A stretch of 64,000 bases of DNA, from positions 3,600,501 to 3,664,500 of the forward strand of contig OX485807.1 in assembly GCA_950295325.1 (NCBI GenBank), given 5' to 3'. This document shows, piece after piece, positions 1 to 10,392 of this stretch. Every line of letters begins with the position of its first letter. The stretch's first letter is position 1. Both the position numbers and the translations under genes were made by a program. Under the pieces are notes generated by a model that saw nothing but the letters and a program-made list of their open reading frames with translations, made no database searches and was not told the origin of the DNA. Origin of the DNA: Polytrichum commune. Lineage: Eukaryota; Streptophyta; Polytrichopsida; Polytrichales; Polytrichaceae.

Positions 1-820
1 GTTTATTCATGGCGGCAATGAATTTGTTTAGTTTAGTTCTTTTTTAATCTAATGAAGGAAAAAAGAAAAGAAAAAATTGCATTCTTGGTATCTCCTTTGT
101 CCTTGGACTTGAATCTTGCCCATTTGTCATTCCCAATTTGTTTCCATTTTTTATAAGTATGAAGAGTAATTATATTATTTCGACCATTTTAATACCATGT
201 GAAGTTGGGCATCTATTGAATTAACATGTGTTAGCACACTTGGATGTAACATGATATATTGTTTATTTCCAAATATAGTATGGATATAGTATGGATATTA
301 GTATCATTTGCATCTTCAACATGATTTTGTCAAAATCAAGTGCACCGGATGAGGTGCTTTGCCATGGCAACTTCTCTAACCTTCATTAGATCTTGACCCT
401 TTTGTTTGTCCCTAGTTGTCATATTGATGTTTTGGTTCTAGGAACTCTCTCTCTCTCATAGAAAGCAAATAAACAAATAAGCAATAAATAAATAAGCGAG
501 AGTTCATTGCATGTTAGTGCAAAATCAATAAAAATATGAATTGCTTTGTGTTTGTGAAAAATTGCAACATTGACCCCATATAGGTTGCATCATCCAAGAG
601 ACATGTAAAAAATCTTCTCATTAGCATGTCAGTTTCATGTTTTGTGTCATGTTTAGGGCTTTGGAGAATGAGGCACTTGTTTCATGTTGTTGGAGTGAAA
701 TTCTAACCATCTTTAGATTTTATGGATTTGTCTAGAACTCCTCTCCGCACAATAAGATCATGTTATTGCTTTATTATTATGAGATTTCATTGCATATTAT
801 TTGGGAGAAGAATGAAACCA
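1..820. other. AT-rich intergenic DNA, no gene seen
   Basis: No reading frame of note and no RNA gene are visible. The stretch is AT-rich with short A and T runs and a short partial repeat near 277-300. It looks like ordinary intergenic sequence. Confidence 0.6.
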
Positions 821-1235
821 TTCACGGGGGGATCACTCCATTGTCAAGTTGAACACCACGTGCAACCAAAAAAAATCTTCTTTTGGTAAGTTGCACCACC
901 AAAATGGGTCAAAATTTTATCAAATTATTTTCATGAGTAGATATACACAATACCTATGACATAGTTAAAAGTGGTAACTAAATTTGATGATTTGTTTTTT
1001 TTCATAAAACATACCGTTTCTAACTAGAATGACATAGAATTGAACTAAAACAATTACTAAAAAAAATAAAGATGAATAAAAATTTCAAAAAAAAATGCAA
1101 AAGATATTATCAATGGTTATGTATATGTAGAAAAAATATCATAAATTTTAAAATTATATATGGCATGTAATGTAGGGGTAGCAAACTTTGTCCACACGTG
1201 GTGTCAACTTGACAATGAAATGACCTCCCCGTGAA
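821..1235. mobile_element. 415-bp MITE-like element with 41-bp terminal inverted repeats
   Basis: The left end (821-862) and the reverse complement of the right end (1195-1235) match over about 41 bases with only a few differences. Both start TTCACGGGG and both finish in CACGTG. The interior is AT-rich and has no reading frame, as in non-autonomous DNA transposons. The four bases ACCA lie directly outside both ends (817-820 and 1236-1239), which could be a short target-site duplication. The superfamily cannot be named from this: the ends are not typical of hAT or PIF elements. Confidence 0.7.
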
Positions 1236-3131
1236 ACCATTGAACATTGTAGGATCTACTTTAATATACGTGTTATGCAAGTGAAATTAAGTGAAGATTA
1301 ATAGCTACGTGATAGCCCATGCTTGCATACTAGCATAGTGGTGAAGTGAACAATAACATTACACCCATTTATAGTATTTAGTATCACTTAGTATTTGGAA
1401 TCACACAATCCCATAGCTTATTACTGTATAGTTAATTTCTTATTAACAAAAGTTAAAAAGGTTGTTCGGACATTGTAGAATATAAATGACTTTACTCGAT
1501 TAAATCTTAGATTCTCTGTAAAAAATTATAGTCCTGAGTAATTCCGAATGGTAAGTGACACTAAATAACATAGACAGTGTAATTGTTATTGCCTTCAACA
1601 AAGAATAGGCACTAACTTCATAATTCAGCATACTCTGCACTATTCAGCATACTCTATACTAATTAACCGGTTTACTGCAAGTGACGTTTGAATAAGGCAT
1701 GTTTATTACTTTACACTGGTTACAATCGAGAACAGCTCAAAACCACAAACTTAACAAAACATTACTTTTGAAGGTGCGGAAAACTACAAACATAACAGAT
1801 TCACTTGACGTCAATATGGATGATGTTGAACAACACAAGGCGTACAAATGTGCTCATCTACTTACACACTACAGTACTGCAGTCAATCACATCGAGACAA
1901 CGGAGAGCGAGGCTGCAGTTCAAAGGAAGAAGAGTCGCCAACAGCTCAGCTCGAGTGGAGCAATGCGATTGAACATGAAAATGGTGGCGGAGCAGCATTG
2001 ACATGATCAAGATCACTGACTCACATTGATGAGCAGTGTAAAAAAAGTAAAAAAAAAACATAGACAAAAACAAAAAAAACAAAAACAAACAAACGAAAAC
2101 ACTGCAGAAGAAGGAATGAAAGAAAATTAGGAAAGAAAGAAGAGGGAGGATCTGTCACCAGTGAGCTAAGTTAGCCTTGGGTGAAGTTCCTTCGACCCAC
2201 ATCTGCGCATAGTATAAAGCAGCGGCCGTGATCCCTTCCAGCTGCCATCGAGTTCCTCTTCACCTTCTCCTCACCTGTTAAGTCTTTACTTATTCACTGA
2301 CTTCATTCATTTCATTCCCATTCCATCGATCCGTGCTTCATGCAAGATCTCCATCCACGATCTGCGACCGCAGCTTGTGCACATATATACTGAGCATCTG
2401 AATCATATGCCACATACATATTGCATCAGTCTCTCATCTTTCATACTTAGCTCATCAGTACTCATCATTCGCATCAACAAGTGTTGATGCAACATTCCTT
2501 CCTTCCTTCATTCCCGAGGGCGGTTGCAGGAACACTCTTGAACATCATCTTGAGTGGAGGTTGCATTTTGTGGGGGGTTAGCGAACGACTTGGGTGTTGA
2601 GAGTTTGAGTTTGAGGTAGAGGAGTTGGAGGTGGCAAGTTTAGAGTGAAGCGGTGTGGGAGATTTGTGGCGGTGGGTTTTGAGGGGCGGAGTGCATTAAT
2701 AGTACGGGAGATGTGATCGTCATAGGAGAACATAACCCTCCAAGAGTGTTCATCACTCTGAGGCGCAGCAGCAAAATCTGTCCAAATTTCTTCTTCTACT
2801 TGTCGTCGATCCAAAGGAAAAATCCAAGTCTATGATCGGGTTCTTAGGGGCTGCCATTGGTGACATCGACGTTGATCGGTAAGTTGCGGAGTGGCGAATT
2901 CTTCTTGAGCGTGGGCTGCAGCAAGATTCGAAAACATATTGCGAGCTAACAGAACAGATTTTTTTTGCTTGTGAGAAAGCTCGTCATCGACATAAGTTGC
3001 GCAAGTGGGTTGGAGCTGTAACTGCGATTCCAGCTTCGTTTGAATTTCCAGCTCTTCTCCCAGGGGGCGGTGTTTGTATTTGCGAGGGCAAATTTTCTTC
3101 GTTGAAGCGCAAGACACTTAGGGGTTAGGGA
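1236..3131. other. Intergenic DNA and presumed 5' region of the PIMT gene
   Basis: 1236-2100 is AT-rich without a supported gene. From about 2160 the composition becomes less AT-rich and CT-rich, as expected for a promoter and leader of the gene starting at 3132. Short frames on the minus strand at 2578-2814 and 2830-3117 resemble no family I know and are not called as genes. Confidence 0.45.
2213..2218 (+). promoter_or_regulatory. Possible TATA box
   Basis: TATAAA is followed about 30 bases later by a long CT-rich stretch that looks like a plant 5' leader. The distance to the first PIMT codon is about 900 bases, so either the leader is long or contains an unseen upstream intron, or the match is accidental. 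Confidence 0.3.
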
Positions 3132-6100
3132 ATGTGCGGATCAGAGGGAGCGAGGAAGCCAGCGAAAATCGTCAGACCAATCGTTGCGGAAGTCAAGGTA
3201 GTCAAAATAGGGAAGCCATTTGCCACCGAGGACCCGCAGGCAGCAAAAATAGGTAAACCATTTGCCATCGAGGAACAGAAGGAGGCGAAAATAGGGAAGC
3301 CGTATCTCGCACCATGTGCCCCCCCGGGCACATACCCACCGGCGCCATCTTCACCTGGCGATGACAAAATGTGGAGATGCCATGGTGCTACCAACCAAGA
3401 GCTCATTGACAATTTACAGAGTCCGTCCCGTCCACCTAACTTTCTCTGCCTTCCTCCTTCATGGATCTCCTGAATCAATCAATCAATCAATCAATCCTTC
3501 TTTGTGCATTTTCACATAATCACATGATCACATCATAAGTTTAGGTTGGAAGCATGCATTATCACGATCTGCCAATTTCATCAGCCGCGAAATCCATCAA
3601 CCCTTTCCGTCAACAAGTTCAGACATAAATGATCCTCAGACTATTATGCTCCTTTGTTCACTCACCTCCTCAAATCGAGGTTGAGGGTTTGGAATTAGTC
3701 CTCTGCTCTGATTGTAGAAGCTGTAATAGGGGGGGTTGATGGTGTTGTGGAGTGGTTGATTTCTTCCTTGGCGCCTGGATTGGTTTCATAAGCCCTTTTG
3801 GCGGGGTTTAGGAGCCAGCAATTTTGGGCGCCAAAATTTGGGAAAATTGGATCAAGCCGTCTCTGCGAGGGAGTTTTGTGATGATTTGGAAACTGATGTG
3901 AGTTTTTCTTTGTGCAGAGCAAAATATTTTGACATCGTCGGGTGCCGCCGATGCTATGTCGCAAGTGGACAGGAAGCTGTTCGTCCCGGACCCCAGGCTA
4001 GCGTACAAGGACGCACCTCAAGTAATTGGTAAGTAATGCTATCACCGTGGTGTGAGCCCACACATTGACGATGCATTATTGATTATGATTACCCTTTCAA
4101 CAATTTTTGGTGTGCGAGTTGCAATCCCCGCCCTGTCTAGTGGCGCCTTTGGCGGCATTGGGATGCAAAAAAGGTGGTCCAGGGTTTAAGAAACTTGGTC
4201 TCCGTCCCCAATAAACCCCTACCTCCAAATTTTACTAGAATGTAACCGTTACACTGAGACTTCCTCCCAGCTGCCCAGAGCATTGGTGCAAAAAGAGTTA
4301 TAGGTTTGCGAGCATTACGTAAGCTCTGAGCAGTGGACCTACATTGCTCTTTTCATTACACTAGGTTTCCCCTGCACTTGAGTTAAACCCACGCAATCTA
4401 TGTTTCTTCTGTGTGGATGGTGAATGTAATATACTGACATAGGAGACGTTGTGCATTTTATTGAACAATTCAGGTTATGGAGCCACAATCTCGGCCCCTC
4501 ATATGGTAAGCATTATTTCTATGCTGGTTGCCCTATAATTCTTCCCATTATCAGCTGTCGATCCCTTCAGTGCTTCTGAACAATTAACTGCATAGAATTT
4601 TCTGACATTGGCATACTTCAATATCTTGCAGCACTCATACTGCCTGTCTCTGCTGGCCGATTATCTGAAGCCCGGTATGTCGGTTCTTGATATTGGCTCC
4701 GGATCAGGCTACCTCACAGCCGTGTTCGGACTCATGGTAAGAATAATGCAGGAACAGATTCTGGATTGCAAATGCAAAATTCCTCGAATTCAATTCAATG
4801 CTGCTAAATTATGGATTACGAAATGCTGAAGTCTCTGGAAACCAATTCAATGCCGCTAAATTCTTGATGTTTCCGGGGGTTGAACCGCGACACTAATTGT
4901 CGTGTTAATGGATGAATGCTTCAGGTGGGAGAGACTGGCCGAACAGTAGGAGTGGAACACATTCCTGAGCTCGTGGACAGGTCGATCAAAGCAATTAAGA
5001 AAACTCCCGCTGGCTATCTCATGGACGGAGGCAACCTCGTCGTTCACTGTACGCACTTTTCCCTTTCCCACATCTCTCTGCATCATTGCTTTCAATGCAC
5101 TTCCTCAATTGCCATTACAACTCACCCAAATCTACTCTACAATCAATCTCCGAACCATCTTGTCGGTGTTCTCTACTCACAATGCACCTGCAAAACTCTA
5201 GGGACCTTGATTGCTACCACTTATCACAATGCTCCCAACCACACCTTAAGTAGCACTTCGTCGAAAAGGTCGACCAGCATTTCAAAAACCTGGAGATGCG
5301 GGGTATCGATCCCCGTACCTCTCGCATGCTAAGCGAGCGCTCTACCATCTGAGCTACATCCCCGGAGCTACGGAAGCACTGGAAGCATGTCTTGAAGTGA
5401 TGTTCATAGATTCTAAATTTAGAATTTCTTAGCTGGGATTTAGGAGATGGGTTAAGAGGTGGGCTTTAGAAGTTCGGGAGCTCATTTGCAAGCTGGGGTT
5501 TATCTGTGCAGGTGCTGATGGGAAACTTGGAAATGAAGAAGGTGCACCTTACAATGCTATTCATGTAGGGGCAGCTGCAGCAGGTATGCATATGACAACG
5601 AATCTGGATCTGTTGTTCCTTCCCAATGCATCTATCTAATCCAAATCTGTCAAACACTTCACACTTAGAGAAGAGAACAACCGGAAAGTAGTAGCATAGA
5701 ATATGATAGAATGGAGTACAATAGAATAGAATGTGTCGTCACGGTGGAAAGGATTGTAGGCCATAGGGTGTGGATGAGTAGCTAATCGTCTCGGCGTTTG
5801 TGCCAATTTTTATTTGCTGCAGAGCTTCCCGAGGCGTTGGTGAAACAGCTGAAGCGTGGTGGGCGCATGGTCATCCCAGTGGGCACAATGTCCCAGGTAA
5901 ACATAATAAATACTGATTATGCCCTGAATTATGCTCCGACACATGCAATTGAGAAGTTGGAAACAATCTTGACTGAGACAAGACAGTGTCATGTGCCATC
6001 AGCATCAGCATTGAAAGATTCAAGATTCTTGTAGTAGTAGAAGTACTGTTAAACCTTGTTGCGGTTTTTGATGCATAATACGCGTCATTATATTGACTGA

Positions 6101-6218
6101 GACGTTGCTGCTGTTGGTGGTGCTGGTGATGCAGGACCTGATGATTGTCGACAAACTACTGGACGGCTCAGTGAGGAAGCACAAAGAATTGGGTGTCCGC
6201 TACGTGCCACTGATTTAG
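3132..6218 (+). CDS. PIMT: Protein-L-isoaspartate O-methyltransferase (PIMT), 8 exons
   Basis: Repairs aged proteins by methylating L-isoaspartyl residues with S-adenosylmethionine. Exons: 3132-3420, 3918-4028, 4474-4505, 4632-4736, 4925-5048, 5512-5583, 5823-5896, 6135-6218; the spliced frame is 891 bases, 296 residues. Family marks: MWRCHGATNQELIDNL at residues 80-95, ATISAPHMH at 137-145 with the catalytic-type Ser140, SAM motif I VLDIGSGSGYL at 162-172, GVEH at 188-191, and YNAIHVGAAA at 234-243. The first intron starts GTCCGT, a weak donor. The start at 3132 is the first ATG after an in-frame TAG (3126-3128). Starting at Met80 (3369) gives 217 residues, close to the family norm of about 225, so residues 1-79 are an extension of uncertain status. 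Two oddities: Asn235 stands where relatives have Asp, and the C-terminus ends VPLI just where relatives continue. Intron 5 holds an antisense tRNA gene. Confidence 0.93.
3204..3305 (+). repeat. 42-bp coding minisatellite in PIMT exon 1
   Basis: Units begin at 3204, 3246 and 3288; the third is partial. Each encodes KIGKPF or KIGKPY followed by an acidic linker, giving a 14-residue repeat in the N-terminal extension. A degenerate earlier unit (KIVRPIVAEV) precedes them. The period is a multiple of three, so the reading frame is kept. Confidence 0.8.
3473..3497. repeat. AATC microsatellite in PIMT intron 1
   Basis: About six tandem copies of AATC lie in the first intron, 50 bases after the donor. 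Confidence 0.85.
5284..5288 (-). terminator. RNA polymerase III terminator of the tRNA-Ala gene
   Basis: Five T residues on the minus strand lie two bases after the 3' end of the tRNA, the usual stop signal for polymerase III. Confidence 0.8.
5291..5363 (-). tRNA. tRNA-Ala (anticodon AGC)
   Basis: The minus strand folds as a 73-nt tRNA. The acceptor stem GGGGATG pairs with CATCTCC, including the G3:U70 pair that marks alanine tRNAs, followed by discriminator A. The D arm begins TAGCTCAGATGGTAGAGC (A box), the anticodon loop is TTAGCAT on a CTCGC/GCGAG stem, and the T arm contains GGGGATCGATACCCC (B box). No intron is present. A run of T follows two bases after the gene. It lies inside intron 5 of PIMT on the opposite strand, so it is transcribed by RNA polymerase III towards the PIMT promoter. 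Confidence 0.95.
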
Positions 6219-6743
6219 ACGAGGATTAACAATTTTGATCTCTGGTCGCTTCAAGTTCACAACTGCAGGTTCTAGTTATACAGCATCAGCAGCATCAGCA
6301 TCGCGCCTACTGAATCATATAGAGCTTTCTGCTGGCTGCCACATCACTAACCTGCTTCAACTAGCTTGTATATAATTTATGACCACCGATGAATCAACGA
6401 ATCCCGCAACAAGCAAATCGGCCTTAGTAAAGGAGCTGCCCAGATTTTGACACTGAACTTACCCACTCGCTCAGCGGGTGCCTCTAGGCTGCGCGCACTT
6501 TTGACACTGCCAACCTACAGTCAGTTAGCTAGTCAGTTAGTCAGTCAGTCAGTAGTCGACTCTTAGCTGAACCTCTCATCATTTGCCTTGACCTACACCA
6601 CCTTTTGGACATGTAAGTACGACAGATAGAATCACTAGGATTTAGCTTACCACTCAGAGCTTCTCTCCGAGTGTTACACAATTTTCTTGGTGACGAAGAT
6701 ACTTTCCTACATGAAATGTGATTCCGGTCAATAAAGTTCCATG

Positions 6744-7165
6744 TTTCTTGTATCAATTCCCACATCTAGCCTCATCTTTCTGTGTACCCATCTTTCTGTT
6801 GAATTACTGCTTTGGAACTTGTGTCCTTATGGCCTAGTGTGGAAATTTGTCTTTCTTCTGGTTAAGGGTCTGAAGTGCATGGAAAAGTCTTGGTTTGTGC
6901 TGGATGTGAATGTTCTTGAGTAAAAATTTACTTCACATTATAACATTAAAATTTCTTGTATCGATTCTCATCTCTTACCTGTACTCTTTGCTTTCCAGAA
7001 AGACATCTTTCTGTGACAAACTTTTTCCCATCTTTCTGTACATTTGTACTACTCTTTGGTTTGTAGCTTGAAGTGAGAGAATGTGTCCTTTCTTCTGCAC
7101 TTAGAAATGTGAATGGAGAAAGCACGGTTTGTTGTGGATTTGTGTTTTCTTGTTTGAAAAGTTAC
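6744..7165. repeat. Tandem duplication, about 208-bp unit
   Basis: Two head-to-tail copies both open with TTTCTTGTATC (near 6744 and 6953). Both then carry CATCTTTCTGT, a CTTTGG segment and a final part ending in TGTGGATTTGTG or TGCTGGATGTGAATG. The copies are diverged by substitutions and small gaps. Confidence 0.6.
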
Positions 7166-7194
7166 CTCCTGTGAATATGTCTCATCTGCCTATG

Positions 7195-7246
7195 AAATGA
7201 AATGAAATTGATTTTAGACTCCTGGAAGCCAAAAGGCTAATGGGAC
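7195..7246. repeat. 52-bp direct repeat, left copy
   Basis: Contains ATGAAATGAAATTGATTTTA and GCCAAAAGGCTAATGGGA. It matches 10340-10392 with a few differences, and similarity stops abruptly on both sides. The pair brackets the pogo/Tigger remnant and the possible MITE. Confidence 0.7.
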
Positions 7247-7820
7247 TGAAAATACATTAGGATGATTTCAAAGCGGTTAATTTTCTAGAGTGGAGTATAA
7301 TGGCCTCCATGAGAACTAATTTTAACTTGATCCAATTGAAAGAAAGACTTGAGCCTCCCTAAATTCTCAAATATTGATGGAAATTTATCTCTAATGGGGT
7401 TATATATAGGGGACACTTCAACACATTGTGCCTCATGTTCCTATGTGGAGTGACTCATCTCTCGCACAATGAGTAGAAGTTGATAAGTTGATAAGCTTAT
7501 GAGTGATGCTTTGAGCATGAAAGATGTCATGTAAAATTTGAAAATATTACTAAATCTATATAGAGGTTAATGCAATTGACTTATGAAATATTGACATGGT
7601 ATGGATTAGATATGATTAATAAAAGCCAAGGTTACCTTATTTGGTTTAAAGTGGGTACACAAGGGTGGTGTTTTGTAGCACCTAATAGGAGGGAGGGTGA
7701 AAATGTTGATTGTTATGTAGAGTCAAGAGATTTCTTTTTTAACACCAAATTAACACCTAGTTTATTAGAGACTCCAAAATAGTCTACTAAGGTTAAGGAT
7801 GAATTTGAAATAAACATATA

Positions 7821-9500
7821 TAATATAACCTCGTTAATACAACACTCATTTATATGACATCCTTGATATTATGACACATTCTTGCGTGACCAAACTTTTT
7901 AGTTCAAAACTCCCCCTTTTATACGACTACGACACTCGATAATACGACATTTAGAATCTCCGGTTTGTCATATTAAAGAGGTAATTAATGCTAAAATTTC
8001 CTTCATCAATGTTATGTACAGTTAAAATACATCCATTTTCACTTGGGAACTACTTGGGAACTTCACTTATCATTGGGAACTTAATGATAATTAGGGTTAC
8101 TAGTGTAGAATGGACTTGGTTAGGGTTAGAGTGGCCTCCTTCCTATTCTTTTGTCAAATTATGAGCCTGAAGATGTTTACAACATAAATGAGATTGGATT
8201 GTATTTTAGAGCACATCCTAATAAAACATTAGCACAAGGGAAGGTGAAGGGTCGGAAGTTACAATAGGAGAGTGTAACAGTTGCTCTTGTTGTTAATTCA
8301 ATTGGGACTAATAAGTTGATATTTCCTGTGATTTAAACGTCTAAGAAATCACAATGTTTTGGAAGGTGGCAACCTCATGAGTATGTTTGGTGGCACTCAA
8401 ATAAAACAACTTGGATGAAGGGGGATATATTTGAAGTTTGGATTTTGCAGCTCAACAATCAATTCAAAGGCCAAAATCCAAAGGTGATTGTGATTTTGGA
8501 TAATGCATCTTCACATGTTGTTAGCTTTTGCCAAAGTTGGTAAGTCTAGTGGTTTTTCAGCCTTGGAATTGAGCAACATAAATTTGGTATTCCTTCCTCC
8601 AAATGTTACAAGCGTAGTTCAACCTTTGGATTAAGGTATAATAACATCTTTCAAAATTTAGTACAAGAAGAAACTTTTGTAGTGGGTTTAATCACTAAAT
8701 GATGATGCTACATTGAAGGACTTAAGGAAGGTAGTGCCCAACATCAAACACACTATCATGTGGAGTTATGAAGTATGGAGTGAGTTGGATGCACATATAG
8801 TCAAGAATTGTTGGAGGATGGCGCGCATATTACCTGCAACATGGAATGTTGATTTTGCCCTTGTTGATGAAAGGGAGAAGAATAAAATGCAAGAAGAATT
8901 AGATGAACTTGGTGCTTTGATTTCAAAGTTGCAATTGGGTGATGAAGGGATGTCAATCGAGACTTACATTTAGATGGAAAGGGAAGAGATTAATGAACTA
9001 GAATTGAACACTGATGAGTTGGTGGATGTTGCTTTGGGAATCAATTATGCACAAGGCTTTGATCTTAATGTTGATCTACATTCATTAGATGCAGATGATG
9101 TTGCTCCACCTATAGTAAAAAAAATACAAATATTCCTTATTAGACAACTCTTTGCATTTTGGTGTTAATGAAATTATTAGTTTTCAAAAGCTAGTAGGGA
9201 ATTTAGATATTAAGATGACAATTGCTAACTTGGGTAGGCAACAACAGAGGTCTTTGAACTCCTATTTCAAGACTTCTTGAGAATATTTGTATTTGTTTGG
9301 AGTTATAAGTTATTATTTCATACAATCTATATTGCTTAAACTCGTTGTGTATATTTTTGAGCTCATATTGCTTATGTTTTTGTATCCCCTCGATAGTACG
9401 ACAATTGTATGCCATTTATCACATTAACGAGAAGACGACACCTCAATAATATGACCTTTTTTGTGTTTCCCAAACGTGTCATACTAAAGAGGGAGAACAG
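7821..9500 (+). mobile_element. Pogo/Tigger-type DNA transposon, internally decayed
   Basis: The body encodes a broken Tigger-type DDE transposase. The ends carry inverted repeats: CCTCGTTAATACAACAC at 7829-7845 and, inverted, a close match at 9476-9492. Counting eight more bases outward on each side reaches TA at 7819-7820 and 9501-9502, the target duplication expected for Tc1/mariner/pogo elements. Several subterminal copies of CTCGATAATACGAC-like motifs lie inside both ends. At 1.68 kb with no CENP-B-type DNA-binding domain visible before 8160, the element has probably lost its 5' coding part. Confidence 0.75.
8160..9120 (+). pseudogene. Broken Tigger/pogo transposase (DDE_1 domain)
   Basis: Conserved blocks appear in order: PEDVYN with GLYFRAHPNKTLA, then VTVALVVNSIGTNKL, WMKGDIFEVW, VIVILDNASSH (second catalytic Asp), LVFLPPNVTSVVQPLD (third catalytic Asp) followed by GIITSFK, and the acidic C-terminal tail to about 9120. 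These are hallmarks of the jerky/Tigger/pogo DDE domain. The first catalytic position (N-x-D-E-T in the family) reads N-x-N-E-I, so its Asp is lost. In-frame stops fall near 8264, 8334, 8543, 8634, 8662 and 8971, and at least one frame change lies near 8545. It cannot encode an active enzyme. Confidence 0.85.
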
Positions 9501-9522
9501 TAGGGGGCAAGTTTTCACCTTA

Positions 9523-9540
9523 CCCCCCCCCCCCCCCCCC
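9523..9540. repeat. Poly-C tract, 18 bases
   Basis: An uninterrupted run of 18 C residues lies just outside the right end of the pogo/Tigger element. It is the longest of several long G or C runs in the window. Confidence 0.95.
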
Positions 9541-9745
9541 AATGGTAGGTGTTGGTAGGCCACCCAAACCATGAAGTGTTGAGTGTTGACTTTTTGTCAC
9601 TCTCACTCAATGAATTAAGTTATTTAATCCTTGGAATCATATTGTTAGTTATGCATTTTTAAGCATGCAACTGACCACTTCAGGGCCAAAAAAAAAAGTT
9701 ACAATTGGGTCATCAACGAAATTAGAGGCTTCTAGCTTAGCATAC

Positions 9746-10285
9746 TACACTATTTATGGTAATTAGTGTCACATGCGTACTAGTGTCACTTACCCATTTT
9801 GAGGCGTATGCTAGGTTACACTAATGATAAAAAAAACTTCACCATTGGTGTCACCTCATGACACTTGGTGTTCAAGTGCACTTACAAATATATTGGCATG
9901 AGTATGTTCAGTTTAGTTATGAGGTGTATGCCTGTGTTACACAATGGTCTACAAGTTGACTAAAGCATACACAATGGTCTACAAGTTGACTAAAGCATAC
10001 ACAAATGACACTTGGCATAATATGCACAAGCATATCTTCCTCTTGCATAACAAAATTCAAACACCCTTGATACTTGCCAATAGTATGTTCAATAATATCT
10101 TCCCCTTGCATACTAAAACGCAAAACTATCATCTCAAGTATCCCAATGTGTTGCACCAAACATCATGTGAGTATTTTTTCACTTGAAATAGTTAATTATG
10201 TTGATTAATAGTATCATATTGCCAATTAACGGGCGTGACGCTGAGACCTATAAGCATCTAGTTTAGGCCATTCATAAATAGTGTA
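9746..10285. mobile_element. Possible MITE with 13-bp perfect inverted ends
   Basis: TACACTATTTATG at 9746-9758 is exactly inverted at 10273-10285. The left end continues into TTAGTGTCA, like the two better MITEs at 44461 and 56786, so this may be a diverged relative. The interior contains a 30-bp tandem duplication and no gene. Similarity beyond the 13 bases is poor at the right end. Confidence 0.35.
9941..10000. repeat. Perfect 30-bp tandem duplication
   Basis: The 30 bases at 9941-9970 (starting ACAATGGTCTACAAGTTGAC) are repeated without change at 9971-10000. A perfect copy in otherwise decayed DNA points to a recent slippage or duplication event. Confidence 0.95.
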
Positions 10286-10339
10286 CATGGACAGTACATA
10301 CCACTAATTTATTCTGGGACTATAACACCAAACTTCGGA

Positions 10340-10392
10340 ATGAAATGAAATTGATTTTAAAGTCTAGGAAGCCAAAAAGGCTAATGGGAATG
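10340..10392. repeat. 52-bp direct repeat, right copy
   Basis: Second copy of the segment at 7195-7246. No gene is visible from here to 11030, which is the 3' flank of the ICP55 gene. Confidence 0.7.

Larger units (their letters stand above)
6219..7820. other. PIMT 3' flank and intergenic DNA
   Basis: The 3' untranslated region of PIMT presumably starts here. An AGTC-rich simple repeat lies near 6520-6555. After the duplicated segment at 6744-7165 the sequence is AT-rich. A 70-codon frame at 7570-7782 resembles nothing I recognise. Confidence 0.5.

Noticed and set aside
2578-3117. Divergent minus-strand gene upstream of PIMT
   Set aside because: The two short frames lack ATG starts in context, family resemblance and splice signals.
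3125-3478. 117-codon minus-strand frame over PIMT exon 1
   Set aside because: It is the antisense shadow of the 42-bp coding repeats; the plus-strand frame continues into a recognisable PIMT.
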